From: Isochrysis galbana
Taxonomy: Eukaryota; Haptophyta; Isochrysidales; Isochrysidaceae
NCBI GenBank assembly: GCA_018136815.1
Contig: CM030932.1
Coordinates: 62,001 to 126,000 of the forward strand
Reading direction: 5' to 3'
DNA: 64,000 nt
Position 1 is the first letter of the stretch; each line of letters begins with the position of its first letter. Position numbers and translations under genes: made by a program. This document shows positions 30,625 to 40,429 of the stretch, piece by piece. A model generated the notes under the pieces. That model saw only the letters and a program-made list of their open reading frames with translations, made no database searches and was not told the origin of the DNA.

Positions 30625-32162
30625 CGTCACCGCGGAGTCCGCGGTCGACCACCGGCGTTCCCACGCCACCCCATCAACCGAGAGCCCTGGAGGAGCTTGA
30701 ACAGCCGTCTCCTAGCCCCTCTCAAGTCGCCGAGTCTTCCGAATTCGAGTCTGAATCCACCGTAATTTCAGCGGTCCATCCACCCGCTAGCCCGAGCCAA
30801 GTCCTCCGAAGAATGCTTCGCATTGCAGAACCTCTTCGGCCACTACCCACGCCAGCCGCTGCCGCAGAGCCACCACCCTGGCCCCAGCCTTCCCCGCAGC
30901 CGGCTTCTACGACAGCCACGTCCCTTCTTTCGCCGGCGCCGACCCCGCCGACGACAGAATGCAACGACGTCTCCTCTTCCGACGTGACCATGGAGAGTGA
31001 CCACAACTCCTCTGCACGTCGAGGAACGGCGGCCTCCCAAACCGAGCTTCTACGCCCATTGAGCCAGCCCAACCGAGTCCCTGAGCCATGTCCTTCATGT
31101 CTCTCACCGGTGGTCTCGCGGCCGCGGCGTCCGTCGCCGCCGTCCGACACCCCACTTCTCCGAGTTTCTTCGTCAATCCCGTCCTCCGAGCCCGTCTCTA
31201 CGTCGTCGATATCCGAGTCTTCTTCCATTCGTCCTACGTCGCTGCGGCCACCGGTCGCCGCCTCCGAGCACTGCCTGCCTCTCGATACCACTGCCACCAC
31301 CATCATGCGCGTGGCAGCGATCAATGCGTCCGCGATCCAGTCCTTCGATTCCTCTCAAAACAACTCCGATGTCGGCACCCGTGATGATACCCCGTCACCC
31401 GCTCTCCACGCTCTCGCCTCTCTTCGTGCACGAGCGAGCGGCTCTGCGGTGGTATTACCTCGGCACCTCACGGAGGCAGCCCAAGAGCTTCGCCGGCCTC
31501 GCAATGGCACCCTAGCCTCGCCTGCCGCCGCGCTACCCAAGCACTTCGATGAGCTTTGCGCTGAGCTCACGAAGATGAATCAACGAGTCCAAGACGGGCT
31601 GACGTCTGGCTGTCACGCACCACGCGTTCTCGTCGTTGGCGAGACGAGCGGCGTCGTCTCCTCCATGTTCCTACTCGCCGGTGCTGATGTAGCTACGTGC
31701 GATTTGTATCCTTCCGAGATCGATTACGTGCCCCACTTCCAAGGCGACGCGCTTCATGTCCAAAACCTAGGTTGGGACCTAGTCATCGCCCACCCGCCCT
31801 GCACGTACCTCTCCGCTGTCAGCAGTCAATGGCTCTCCCAAGAACCCGGACGTCGTGCCGCTCTTGAGTCGGCCGCTCGCGTCTTCAAGTCAATGGCCTC
31901 CGCCACTGCTCCGTTTGTAGCGGTCGAGAACCCTCGGATGCATGCGGAAGCTCGCCGTTTAGTCGGGGGGTTGACCCCGACCCAATTCGTCCAACCCTGG
32001 AGCACGGCACTGGACACCAGAAAGCCACCGGGTTGTACCTCACCAAAGGGCTGCCGCCCCTCCAGCCAACTTGCGTCGTGGATGGCCGTGAGTCGGCCAT
32101 GGCTAACCTCTCTCCTTCACCGCACCGTGGCGCTCTTCGCAGCCGCACCTACGTCGGTGTAG
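30600..32162 (+). CDS. Retrotransposon ORF with N-terminal part of a C5-cytosine methyltransferase-like domain
   Basis: The frame is open from about 30600 (first ATG 30813). The first two thirds is Ser/Pro-rich. From about 31620 it reads as the compact phage/bacterial type of C5-cytosine methyltransferase: a SAM-binding start VLVVGETSGVVSSMF, an acidic CDLYPSE after the second strand, the motif IV PPC loop in IAHPPCTYLSAVSS, and an ENP motif in FVAVENPRM. The PPC cysteine would be the catalytic nucleophile. Near 32000 the homology leaves this frame and continues one frame back in the pol ORF, so the tail of this ORF (about 32001-32162) is out of frame. Function in the element (self-methylation or evasion of host silencing) is inference. 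Confidence 0.75.
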   Translation, partial: ESESEYKLTSPRSPRSTTGVPTPPHQPRALEELEQPSPSPSQVAESSEFESESTVISAVHPPASPSQVLRRMLRIAEPLRPLPTPAAAAEPPPWPQPSPQPASTTATSLLSPAPTPPTTECNDVSSSDVTMESDHNSSARRGTAASQTELLRPLSQPNRVPEPCPSCLSPVVSRPRRPSPPSDTPLLRVSSSIPSSEPVSTSSISESSSIRPTSLRPPVAASEHCLPLDTTATTIMRVAAINASAIQSFDSSQNNSDVGTRDDTPSPALHALASLRARASGSAVVLPRHLTEAAQELRRPRNGTLASPAAALPKHFDELCAELTKMNQRVQDGLTSGCHAPRVLVVGETSGVVSSMFLLAGADVATCDLYPSEIDYVPHFQGDALHVQNLGWDLVIAHPPCTYLSAVSSQWLSQEPGRRAALESAARVFKSMASATAPFVAVENPRMHAEARRLVGGLTPTQFVQPWSTALDTRKPPGCTSPKGCRPSSQLASWMAVSRPWLTSLLHRTVALFAAAPTSV

Positions 32163-32205
32163 CTGGAGCGATGGCGATCCATTGGATGCCGGTTCTTCTT
32201 CGACA
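31612..32205 (+). other. Cytosine-5 DNA methyltransferase-like domain spanning two frames
   Basis: About 200 residues. The N-terminal half is in the upstream ORF. The C-terminal half starts with GTGHQKATGLYL and GLPPLQPT in the pol frame and ends with an RS.TY.G.AGAMA.HW-like segment (about 32140-32190). These features match the conserved end of small phage-type cytosine methyltransferases. The break near 32000 is a minus-one-type shift: one G short of a continuous frame, or a frameshift site. No classical slippery heptamer is visible. Confidence 0.75.
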
Positions 32206-35200
32206 TTTGAGCCAACAGCGAGACCAGACGTCGACGAAGAAATTGTCCGCGTTAGAGCTACTCGCTTGCGCGCGGTGCAGCCTATTGGACCGGCCTTCAC
32301 TTAGCTCGACCGAGGCTACCGCCTACGAGCCGTGGTCGGCTCTTCATCGTTATGAGAGGGGGAGGGAAACGAGTGAAGTTTCTTCCGACCCCGTTGTTTC
32401 CCGTCCAGCTACTCCCGAGTCAGACAACCACGAAGACCAAAAAGAAACCCACGATAACCACGACAACGACACGCCACTCCACGCCTCCGAGTCTACACTC
32501 CACGACCCATTCTCTCCATGGACCGCCCCGCCTCCGGCACGCGCGAGCTCGCCGCGTCCGACGACGCCGACGACTCTCCGGAAGCGGCGCCAACAATGGC
32601 AATCATTCGGAGTGAACGGGGACCAGAAATGGTCCAACGTCACGCTCGAAACCGCTGACGAAATAAGAGCGCAAGCTCTAGCCGGACGAAACGCCGACGA
32701 GGAATCCGACCTCGCCGCTGCCGTCCGAGCGCCGATCGAGTTCGTGGAAGCCAAAGGCATCCGCGCCGAAGAGCTAGCCTCATTAGTTCGAAGACCCAAG
32801 ACAGAAGCCCAAGCCCGTCTCGAGAAAGATTGGGAAAAGATGTCCGACCACCCGAGGCACCCCACCGACAAGAGAGGCCTGGGCTACACTAGTCCCAAGC
32901 TATCACCCTGTACCGCTACCAACGAGGACGACCCCTCTAGGCCCTCTGCCACGATAGCGGCAGTCGGAGTACCCGAAGAGACGACGACCAGTTTGACGAC
33001 GAATTCACCCGAGCAACGACGCTGGCGACCAACCCCGTCCCTGTCCGACACCATTGCACACGTGACCGCGCACCGGCCGGAGAGCGTCGTGGATACCCTA
33101 CCATCTGCCTACCCAAGGCATTGTCTATATGTTCGAGATCTAATGGTCTGCCGCTCCGGCGAGGCTGCCGGCAAAGAAGGAGTAATCTTAGCCGACTCCG
33201 CCCTCACGGTCAACAGCACACTCGCTGACACCGGAGCTGGCCCGTCGGTCGTGACCACTTCCCTCTTGTCCAGCCTACCCAACGACGCATGCGTCGAGCG
33301 GCTGCCGCAAGCCGTAGTGACACCGCTCCATGGCCCAGACGGCCTACCTCTTATCACGCGAGGCAAGGCTCGAATCGTTTTCTCCGTCGGTGGATTTCTC
33401 TTTCGTCATACGTTCATGGTGATTGAAGGCAACCCGATGCTACTGCTCGGGAACGACTTCTTAGCTACGCACGCCGCTTCGATTCAGCTCGCCTCCGACA
33501 GCGCGGACGGCTCTATCACCCTCGGTGCCCCATCCACGGTGGCTCCTCTTGAGGTTAATGGCAGTCCAAGCCCCGACGCTCCGCCGATCTTTCGCGTCTC
33601 GACGTCACCGATAGCGGTGGTCCCTGTCAGCATGACTTGTGCACAGGTCTGTCCGACCTCCGCGAACCCAATCACGACTGACTTCTTCCGAGGGCCGCAA
33701 GCCGCCGAAAACGACAACCAGCTAGTCTCCGAGCCGCTCTTCAACACGGCCGATGAGTTTGCCGCCAAAGCGCCGGCGTCTTGTGGCTCCGAGTACCTCC
33801 TATATACCCATGAACCTATCACGATCCCGGCCTATCATCGGGCGACGTTTCACGTCCGAATTCCGCTAGCTCTTCGAGAACACGAAGACTGCGCCATGCT
33901 CGTGGACCGGCTCCCTACACGCGAGACTATTGACAGCTCTCCGCTCGTCATCCCTCAAGTAGAGAGGCCGAAATCCGACCACACCATCGCGGTTACGGTG
34001 GCCAATACTGACCCCAAACCACTACACCTTCCGTCGTTCCATCCTGTAGCTTCGCTACAGGTTCGATTCAAGATTCACGCTGGAACTTATCACCGCGTCG
34101 GTGACAATAACTCGCCGGATGTGATTGAGTCGCTCAACGAGGACCAACGCAAGCTCCTCGAGGCAGCCAAGATCGACCCCGAGGGCCGTCTCTCGATGCC
34201 CCAACGTGAACAAGTTCGTCGTCTACTGGCCCGACGTATCGCTGCTTTCGCAATTGACCCGACTAACCCGAATCACACTCACGTGATGGAGGTAGAGCTA
34301 CCGCTCAACCCCGGAGCCGAAGCTCACCGTCACGCACCGTCTAGAGTTGGACGAGAGGGTGAGAAGATCATAGAGGACGAAGTTTGCAAGATGGAGTCCG
34401 CGGGCATCATTAGGAAATCAAATTCGTCGTGGGCCTCTCGAGTCGTGTTAGTCACTAAGAAGGATGGCTCCGTACGTTTCTGCGTAGATTATCGCGACGT
34501 CAACTCCAAGCTTCGTCTAGAGGACAGCCCTCTTCCCCTCACGGTAGAAGCCATCGACCGATTGTCGTCCGGTCAAGGCAACCTCGATTCTCTATTCCTT
34601 TGCACCCTGGACCTGGCATCTGGTTTCTGGGGTATACCGATCAAAGAATCCGATAAACATATCACCGCGTTCACTACTCATCGCGGCAAGTACGAGTTCA
34701 ATTACTTGCCTTTCGGTGTTCAATCCGGTCCCTCGTATATGTGCCGCCTCATGGACGCCGTTCTCGGTGGGCTGGCATGGGAGATTTGTATGCCATACTT
34801 GGATGATGTCGGCGCCTGGTCGACAGGTGTAGGTGACTCGCTGCAGGCCAGGGAAGAGTCGTCATTCCAACAAATGTTACACCGTCTTGATCTTGTCTTG
34901 GAACGTCTCATCTGGGCGGGCCTCACTTGCAAGATGTCGAAATGCGTTTTCTTTGCCACCTCGGCTGAATATCTCGGCCACGTTGTTTCGCGTGAAGGTC
35001 TTCGGATGGATCCCAAGAAAGTGGAAGCTGTCTCGAAAATCGACCCAACCCAAATCAACTCGATCGAAGCCGTCCGTTCGTTCCTTGGATTGTGCTCCTA
35101 CTACCGCCGTTTCATCCGTCGTTTTGCGATCCGTGCGGCGCCGTTAACCGCTCTCACGCGGAAAGGGTGCGACGTCCCGGTCGAGTCGCAAACAGAAGCC

Positions 35201-37510
35201 TGTCGACAGGCTATCGAAGATCTCAAGCAAGCTATCTGTGAAGAACCCGTACTTGCACCTCCTCGAGACGACCGTCCTTTCCTCGTTAAAACCGACGGTG
35301 CTAGCAAGCTCGGCATCGCCGGCGTCCTCGCCCAAAAAGACGACGAAGGGAGAGAGCGCGTCGTTGCATACTACGGTCGTAGCTTGAGTCCGGCTGAGCG
35401 CCATTGGACAGTCACTGAAATCGAACTTCTAGCAGCGCTAGAATCGATCCGAAATTGGAGGCCTTATCTTTGGGGTCGCCACTTCACCCTCGTCGTAGAC
35501 CATTCAGCTTTGCGCTGGCTTCACACGATGAAAGATCAAGTCACCGGTGGTCCAGCCTCGCGCCTCATGCGATGGGTCCTAAAGCTAGCCGAATATAGAT
35601 TCGACGTCGTGCACAAACCTGGAGTCACTCACTGGGACGCCGACGGCTTATCCCGCTTAGTTGCTCTCGAGCCTGATCACGATCCTCTCCATCTCGAGGA
35701 GAGTGACGCCCATTCTTTCGATTCTTCTGAAATTCACGACATAGTCGCCGCCGCGGTTACTTCATCCACCCTCACCGCTCGCCGCCAACAAGCAAGCGAT
35801 AGGCTCGCTCGTCAAGCATCGGAATCTTCGGAGTCGATTACCTCCTCGTATCTCGATGTGGGCGTGCCTCATGCCGACGAATTACGTCAAGCGCTCTCTA
35901 CCGACGATCTCGCCAGCTCGATCCTTTCTGAAGTCGAGTCGATCCTTCCGAAAGCTTCCTCTTCGATTGACTCTAGCTCGTCGTCGAAGAAAAGTTCCCG
36001 ATTCCTCCTTCGCGATGGCCTACTCTACTACCGCTCCTCAGAAGCGGAAGAGGCTCCTCTTCGTTTGTACATTCCGGAGTCCCTTCGTGACACGTACCTC
36101 CGCGCCTACCATGACCACCTTGGTCACCCAGGTGCGACAAGGACGTCTACCCTACTTCGTACTCGAGTGTACTGGCCTGGCATGTCCGCCTCTGTATCGG
36201 AATACGTTCGAGAGTGCCACGAATGCACTCTTGGCAAACCGTTACCGCGACCGCTCGCCCATCCATCCGGTCTTTCCATCGGATCTTATCCTTTCGACGT
36301 CGTCTATTGCGATATTCTTTCGATGGCGCCCACTCACGATTTCGTATCCGGCCGCTCCGGTTTTGACAAGCTGATTGTTTTCGTCGATTCTCTCTCTCGT
36401 TGGATTGAAGCTGAGCCTTGCAACGGTAACCCCTCGTCCTCGAAATGTCTAGACGTCTTCATGCGTCTCATCGTATCTCGTTATGGAGTCCCTCGCCAAC
36501 TTCGAACCGACGCCGGCTCGAATCTTTGCTCTCGATTAGTGGACCTAATTCTCAAAGCGACCGGCACGGACTTAAGCACTACTGAAGCCTATCGCCACGA
36601 AGGCGTAGGGCTAGTAGAAAGAGCTCAACAAACTCTCCTCACGATGACTCGAGTCTCCAATGAAGGCGGCGCCCATTGGGTCGATCACCTTCCGTTTCTT
36701 CTCATGTCTATGCGAGCGACCGCCGGTCGCGTCGTACCCAAGTCACCCGCGGCTATCTTGTTTGGTCGGGAGCTTCGTCTTCCAGCTCAACTTGCTGACC
36801 CTGCTCCTGTTCTTGAGTTGCTTCCATCTAGGCCTCCGTCCGATGCCGTCACTTACGCCACCGAGCTCAATAAGAAGCTTCTCGAGTCGTGGCGTTCCGC
36901 CCTCGAAAGTACTCAAGAAGCCCAACGTGAATCGATGCGCTCCGCCTCTCAAAAGTCTAAACTCGGTGTTACCTTCAAACAAGGAGACAGAGTTTGTCGT
37001 CGAATCCCTGGCCACGCCAACAAACTTCAATACCTCTACTCCGGTCCTTACCGAGTAGAAGAAGCCATCTCGGCCACTCGATACCGTCTACGCGATCTCG
37101 AAAATCGTCAAGTCAAGGATGAAGTTCACATTTCCAATCTTCGTCCATACTTTACCGTCACCGATTCGTCTCCGCTCGCTGGAGATGAGTATTTGGTCGA
37201 AGAGTTACTCGATCGCAAGGGCGATGGAGTTTCATTCAAGTATCTCGTCAAATGGCGCGGCTATCCTCGTTCTGAAGCTACTTGGGAGTCTCGAATTGAG
37301 TTGCTTCGGCGTTGTGCTGATCTAGTTGAGTCGTACGACACCACTTTCGACCGCCGTCCGGTTCAACCCCAAGCTCACTCCGCTGTAGACTCCTCTTCAA
37401 GTCCAAGTTCAAGTCCCCAGTCTAATCAAGTTCCACGTCGAGTTCAAGAGTCAAATCGTATTCCTCCTGATCTGCCTTCAAGTCGTACCCGTTCTCGTTC
37501 ACGTTCGTAG
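32033..37510 (+). CDS. pol: Chromovirus Pol polyprotein (protease-RT-RNase H-integrase-chromodomain)
   Basis: An open frame of 1825 codons. The aspartic protease active site is LADTGAGPS (about residue 400). The reverse transcriptase runs from about 780, with VDYRDVN, LDLASGFW and the catalytic YLDD near 921. RNase H starts near 1085 (KTDGAS, then ELLAAL and VVDHSALRW). The integrase has an HHCC zinc finger (HLGHPG...CHEC, about 1360-1400) and D-D-E residues in YCDIL (1425), RTDAGSN (1492) and LVERAQQ (1528). A chromodomain (EYLVEELLDRK...YLVKWRGYP...TWES, about 1719-1770) is expected to steer integration to particular histone marks. The first 60 codons are the end of the methyltransferase-like domain. 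All catalytic residues checked are present, so pol may still be active. Confidence 0.95.
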   Translation: MYLTKGLPPLQPTCVVDGRESAMANLSPSPHRGALRSRTYVGVAGAMAIHWMPVLLRHLSQQRDQTSTKKLSALELLACARCSLLDRPSLSSTEATAYEPWSALHRYERGRETSEVSSDPVVSRPATPESDNHEDQKETHDNHDNDTPLHASESTLHDPFSPWTAPPPARASSPRPTTPTTLRKRRQQWQSFGVNGDQKWSNVTLETADEIRAQALAGRNADEESDLAAAVRAPIEFVEAKGIRAEELASLVRRPKTEAQARLEKDWEKMSDHPRHPTDKRGLGYTSPKLSPCTATNEDDPSRPSATIAAVGVPEETTTSLTTNSPEQRRWRPTPSLSDTIAHVTAHRPESVVDTLPSAYPRHCLYVRDLMVCRSGEAAGKEGVILADSALTVNSTLADTGAGPSVVTTSLLSSLPNDACVERLPQAVVTPLHGPDGLPLITRGKARIVFSVGGFLFRHTFMVIEGNPMLLLGNDFLATHAASIQLASDSADGSITLGAPSTVAPLEVNGSPSPDAPPIFRVSTSPIAVVPVSMTCAQVCPTSANPITTDFFRGPQAAENDNQLVSEPLFNTADEFAAKAPASCGSEYLLYTHEPITIPAYHRATFHVRIPLALREHEDCAMLVDRLPTRETIDSSPLVIPQVERPKSDHTIAVTVANTDPKPLHLPSFHPVASLQVRFKIHAGTYHRVGDNNSPDVIESLNEDQRKLLEAAKIDPEGRLSMPQREQVRRLLARRIAAFAIDPTNPNHTHVMEVELPLNPGAEAHRHAPSRVGREGEKIIEDEVCKMESAGIIRKSNSSWASRVVLVTKKDGSVRFCVDYRDVNSKLRLEDSPLPLTVEAIDRLSSGQGNLDSLFLCTLDLASGFWGIPIKESDKHITAFTTHRGKYEFNYLPFGVQSGPSYMCRLMDAVLGGLAWEICMPYLDDVGAWSTGVGDSLQAREESSFQQMLHRLDLVLERLIWAGLTCKMSKCVFFATSAEYLGHVVSREGLRMDPKKVEAVSKIDPTQINSIEAVRSFLGLCSYYRRFIRRFAIRAAPLTALTRKGCDVPVESQTEACRQAIEDLKQAICEEPVLAPPRDDRPFLVKTDGASKLGIAGVLAQKDDEGRERVVAYYGRSLSPAERHWTVTEIELLAALESIRNWRPYLWGRHFTLVVDHSALRWLHTMKDQVTGGPASRLMRWVLKLAEYRFDVVHKPGVTHWDADGLSRLVALEPDHDPLHLEESDAHSFDSSEIHDIVAAAVTSSTLTARRQQASDRLARQASESSESITSSYLDVGVPHADELRQALSTDDLASSILSEVESILPKASSSIDSSSSSKKSSRFLLRDGLLYYRSSEAEEAPLRLYIPESLRDTYLRAYHDHLGHPGATRTSTLLRTRVYWPGMSASVSEYVRECHECTLGKPLPRPLAHPSGLSIGSYPFDVVYCDILSMAPTHDFVSGRSGFDKLIVFVDSLSRWIEAEPCNGNPSSSKCLDVFMRLIVSRYGVPRQLRTDAGSNLCSRLVDLILKATGTDLSTTEAYRHEGVGLVERAQQTLLTMTRVSNEGGAHWVDHLPFLLMSMRATAGRVVPKSPAAILFGRELRLPAQLADPAPVLELLPSRPPSDAVTYATELNKKLLESWRSALESTQEAQRESMRSASQKSKLGVTFKQGDRVCRRIPGHANKLQYLYSGPYRVEEAISATRYRLRDLENRQVKDEVHISNLRPYFTVTDSSPLAGDEYLVEELLDRKGDGVSFKYLVKWRGYPRSEATWESRIELLRRCADLVESYDTTFDRRPVQPQAHSAVDSSSSPSSSPQSNQVPRRVQESNRIPPDLPSSRTRSRSRS

Positions 37511-37774
37511 CGCTAAGTGCTAAGTCGACCGGAAGTGGATGATTAGCGTCGCGTCAGCGCCTGACCCAGCGCAACTGCCCGAGCAAAACTCCTGTAAAAG
37601 GGAGAACGTGGTAGGACGTGGCGTACGAAATCGGGGGCCGCCGCGCTAAGCTGCCGATTTTGTGCTCGCTTTGGATCCATGGGTTAATCCTCCTCTTCTA
37701 AGTCTCTCGTCTCGTATGGTTAAATGAACTCTCTTGGCTCGACATCGGGAGACGTCTCGATTTAAGTCGGGGGG
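37511..37774 (+). other. Retrotransposon 3' untranslated region with polypurine tract
   Basis: Between the pol stop and the LTR. The last bases (AAGTCGGGGGG, 37764-37774) form a purine-rich tract directly before TGTTGTATTC, the expected plus-strand primer site. Confidence 0.6.
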
Positions 37775-38900
37775 TGTTGTATTCCTGCCCATCTGAAGGC
37801 TGTAGGCATGAATATTCGTGTAAGGTACGCGCTCACAATTACAATTGAACAGTTCCCCGTGTTGCCACTGACGCACAAGACACACAGATTCGGATTCCCC
37901 ATGGTCTCAAGTCCAGGTTTGCAGATTTTGGTCTCGAAATTTGCGATTCGAATTTTGTTTTTGCTGTTACTATAATTGTTGGCTCGTTTAAGGTAATAAA
38001 CCGGCATGACTTCGACTTCTCGTTCCGCAGTTGCTCTGCGAGACTCTCTCTCTCTCTCTCTCCGTCCTCCTCTCCTCGGCCGACGGAGGGAAGTTTCGTC
38101 CAAAACATTCTCCGGTCCCAGGATGTTCCGTGGGGGTCTCTCTGCGCTCCGCGAGGGAAAGGACGCGATCTCGCTCCGAGATCACCCTCGCGCCCTCCCA
38201 CGCTGCCCCGCCGTGCCCTCGGTCCCTCGCCCCCCGCGGCAGGTTCTTCCTCTCGGCGTGCCATCCGTCGCCTCCGGCCGTTATATTATTCCCCCCCCCG
38301 CGCGAGGTTCTTCTCCTCCGCGCGCGGTTCGTTTCCTCCGGCCGTCGTTCGTTCCCCCCCCCGCGCGCGCTGTTTCCCCCCCCTCGCTTCGATTCCTCTC
38401 GCGATTCCTTCGATGATTGCCTCCATCTCGTCCGTTCTTCTTCGCGATTCTCGCGGAGGGGGTACCGATGTTTAACGTTAGTTTCGCCGCGTTTTCGGTG
38501 AAAGAAAGGAAGAACGAATGGCACGCGCCCCGCGTCTCGCGTCTTGTTTCGTCGCCCCTTGCTCGTCGCTTGTCTAGAAGGTCTCTCTGCACATCGCCTT
38601 CTTCCCCCGCGCGAGTTTGGACCTCTCCTCGACCCTCCGCGTTGGCTTCAGCGGACGAGTTTTCACTTTAACGATAGTTTGAACCCTTCGTTTGCGTAGT
38701 TTTGCGCTCTCTTTCCGTATTTCTTCGCGCATGACGAGCGATCGCGACCTCAGCCTTTGTCGCACGGGGAGGGTTTGTTTATCGTATGATTCCGGAGTGT
38801 TTACGTTAGTTTTCTGAGCCCAAGGTCGTTGGGGTTTGGGTTTCTTGTGAGTGTTTTTGTAGCAACTTCGTCGAGTCCCACCGTGTTCCCAAGCGAGTCC
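37775..38900 (+). repeat. 3' LTR (approximate right boundary)
   Basis: Starts TGTTGTATTC after the polypurine tract, as LTRs start with TG. It contains a CT microsatellite (38039-38062) and C-rich blocks. The right end is uncertain because the 5' LTR is missing for comparison. It must end before 38907, where gag-leader sequence begins; about 38870-38900 is my estimate. No primer-binding site was recognised with confidence. Confidence 0.65.
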
Positions 38901-38906
38901 CCCCGA

Positions 38907-39440
38907 GTTCCCGAGTCTATACCCCGAGTCAACGAGTCAATACCAGCCAAGCACGCGCCTGAGCCACCCCCAGTCGCCTGCCACCACCTCCCACAAGCCT
39001 CCTTCCACACTTCCGCGCCCTCCGTGCGTCGTGCGTCGTGCGTCGATCACCATGCCCGTAGTCACCCCCGAGGAAAGCTCCATGAGCTCCCCGCAAGAAC
39101 CGCATTCCGCGCTAGCTGCCGGCGCGCCCTCGCAGGCCATCTCCAAGAGTGAGATGAGCCTTGCTCTGACAAGTTCCCGAGTCTATACCCCGAGTCAACG
39201 AGTCAATACAAGTCAAGCACGCGCCTGAGCCACCCCCAGTCGCCTGCCACCACCTCCCACAAGCCTCCTTCCACACTTCCGCGCCCTCCGTGTGTCGTAC
39301 GTCGTGCGTCGATCACCATGCCCGTAGTCACCCCCGAGGAAAGCTCCATGAGCTCCCACCAAGAACCGCATTCCGCGCTAGCTGCCGGCGCGCCCTCGCA
39401 GGCAATCTCCAAGACTGAGATCAGCCTTGCTCTGACAGAT
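38907..39440 (+). pseudogene. Two tandem copies of a truncated gag leader/start after the LTR
   Basis: A unit of 266 bp (38907-39172) is repeated from 39173. Each copy starts GTTCCCGAGTCTATACCCCG and includes the leader and the ATG (39051 and 39318) of the same gag start as 26594. The copies keep the unbroken reading PHSALAAGAPSQ that is frameshifted in the main element. The second ends in unrelated sequence near 39440. So an LTR followed by an internal 5' end lies downstream of the main element, as in a tandem or nested truncated copy. Confidence 0.85.
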
Positions 39441-40429
39441 TCTGCCTCGAGCCTCGAGGAACCTTGGTGGTGGGGGAGGGGAAGGGGGAAGGGAGGGGGG
39501 TTGTAAGTTGTAAGTTGTAAGGGAGGGTTGGTTGGGAAGTAGATAGAGCATTGCAATTGCAACACTAGCACGCCTACCTCACGCCGTACAAACAGCGGAA
39601 ACAACTGTTGTTTCAAGATTTTTCTTGCCACCCCCTACCTACCTCCTACCTACCTGGCCGGTGGCCTGTGCCCGTGCCCTTGTCCCTCGTACGCTAGACG
39701 CTAGCTAGTTAGTTTGTGAACCCCCTCCCACGCCCAAATATGCAGTAAATATGTGAAATATGCGCAAAAATGTAATGATATGTAATTTGGAAAAGTTGAC
39801 CCAAATATGTAGTTCAATATGTCACATATTTTTGCCAAAGCCTATCAATTACATGCTCACCTCTCACCTCCCCCCCCAAAACGGGAACGCGCGTATTTCT
39901 TTGCCACCTACTACTTTACTTGTACTCTAGTCGGCCACTGTCTCGAGTGTGCGCGGGGTGCTTCCTACTGGTAGGAGTCAAAATAGTACCACGAGAGAGA
40001 CCGGGGGGGGGGGGGGGCGCGCGGGGCGGGGGGGGCGGGGGGGGGGGCGCGGGGGGGGGGAAGGGGTGTGACGTGCGCCCCCCCCCCCCCAGACACTCTC
40101 CACAGCCCCTGCTACCCCGCCCCGCCACCGCCCCCCGCCTCCCACGTACGCTCTACTCTCAATACACCCCTCTACTTTCTCCTAACCCACGACCCCTCTT
40201 TTCCCACTTTCTCCCGGCCGCTTCCTTCTCTTTCTCTCCCCAGCTGCTGAGCTCCTCCACCCCCACACATACCTAAGGAGCCCCGTTTCTCTCTCTCTCT
40301 TCCCAATCCCCTTCCTGCTCTCTCCTTCTCTCCCTCTCTCTCTCTCTCCCTTTCCTCCCCCCCCCCTTCTCTCCCCCCTCCCCCTCCCGCGCGCGTCTTC
40401 CCCCCCCTCCCCTCGGTCCCTGCGCGGCG
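39441..40429. other. Intergenic; AT-rich island and pyrimidine-rich 5' flank of prohibitin
   Basis: 39720-39850 is unusually AT-rich with repeated AAATATG motifs. 40000-40060 is G-rich. 40170-40410 is strongly pyrimidine-rich (CTCTCTCTC tracts), probably the 5' UTR or promoter region of the prohibitin gene. No TATA box can be named. Confidence 0.45.

Larger units (their letters stand above)
26575..38900 (+). mobile_element. Ty3/gypsy chromovirus carrying a DNA cytosine methyltransferase-like domain
   Basis: The element runs from the gag leader (just after the scaffold gap) through gag, a Ser/Pro-rich region, a cytosine-5 methyltransferase-like domain, and pol (protease, reverse transcriptase, RNase H, integrase, chromodomain) to a purine tract and a 3' LTR starting near 37775. 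Several frameshifts separate the gag-side frames while pol is one open frame of 1825 codons. The 5' LTR is hidden in the gap. The RT-RH-IN order and C-terminal chromodomain place it in the chromovirus branch of Ty3/gypsy (Metaviridae-type) elements. Confidence 0.93.
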
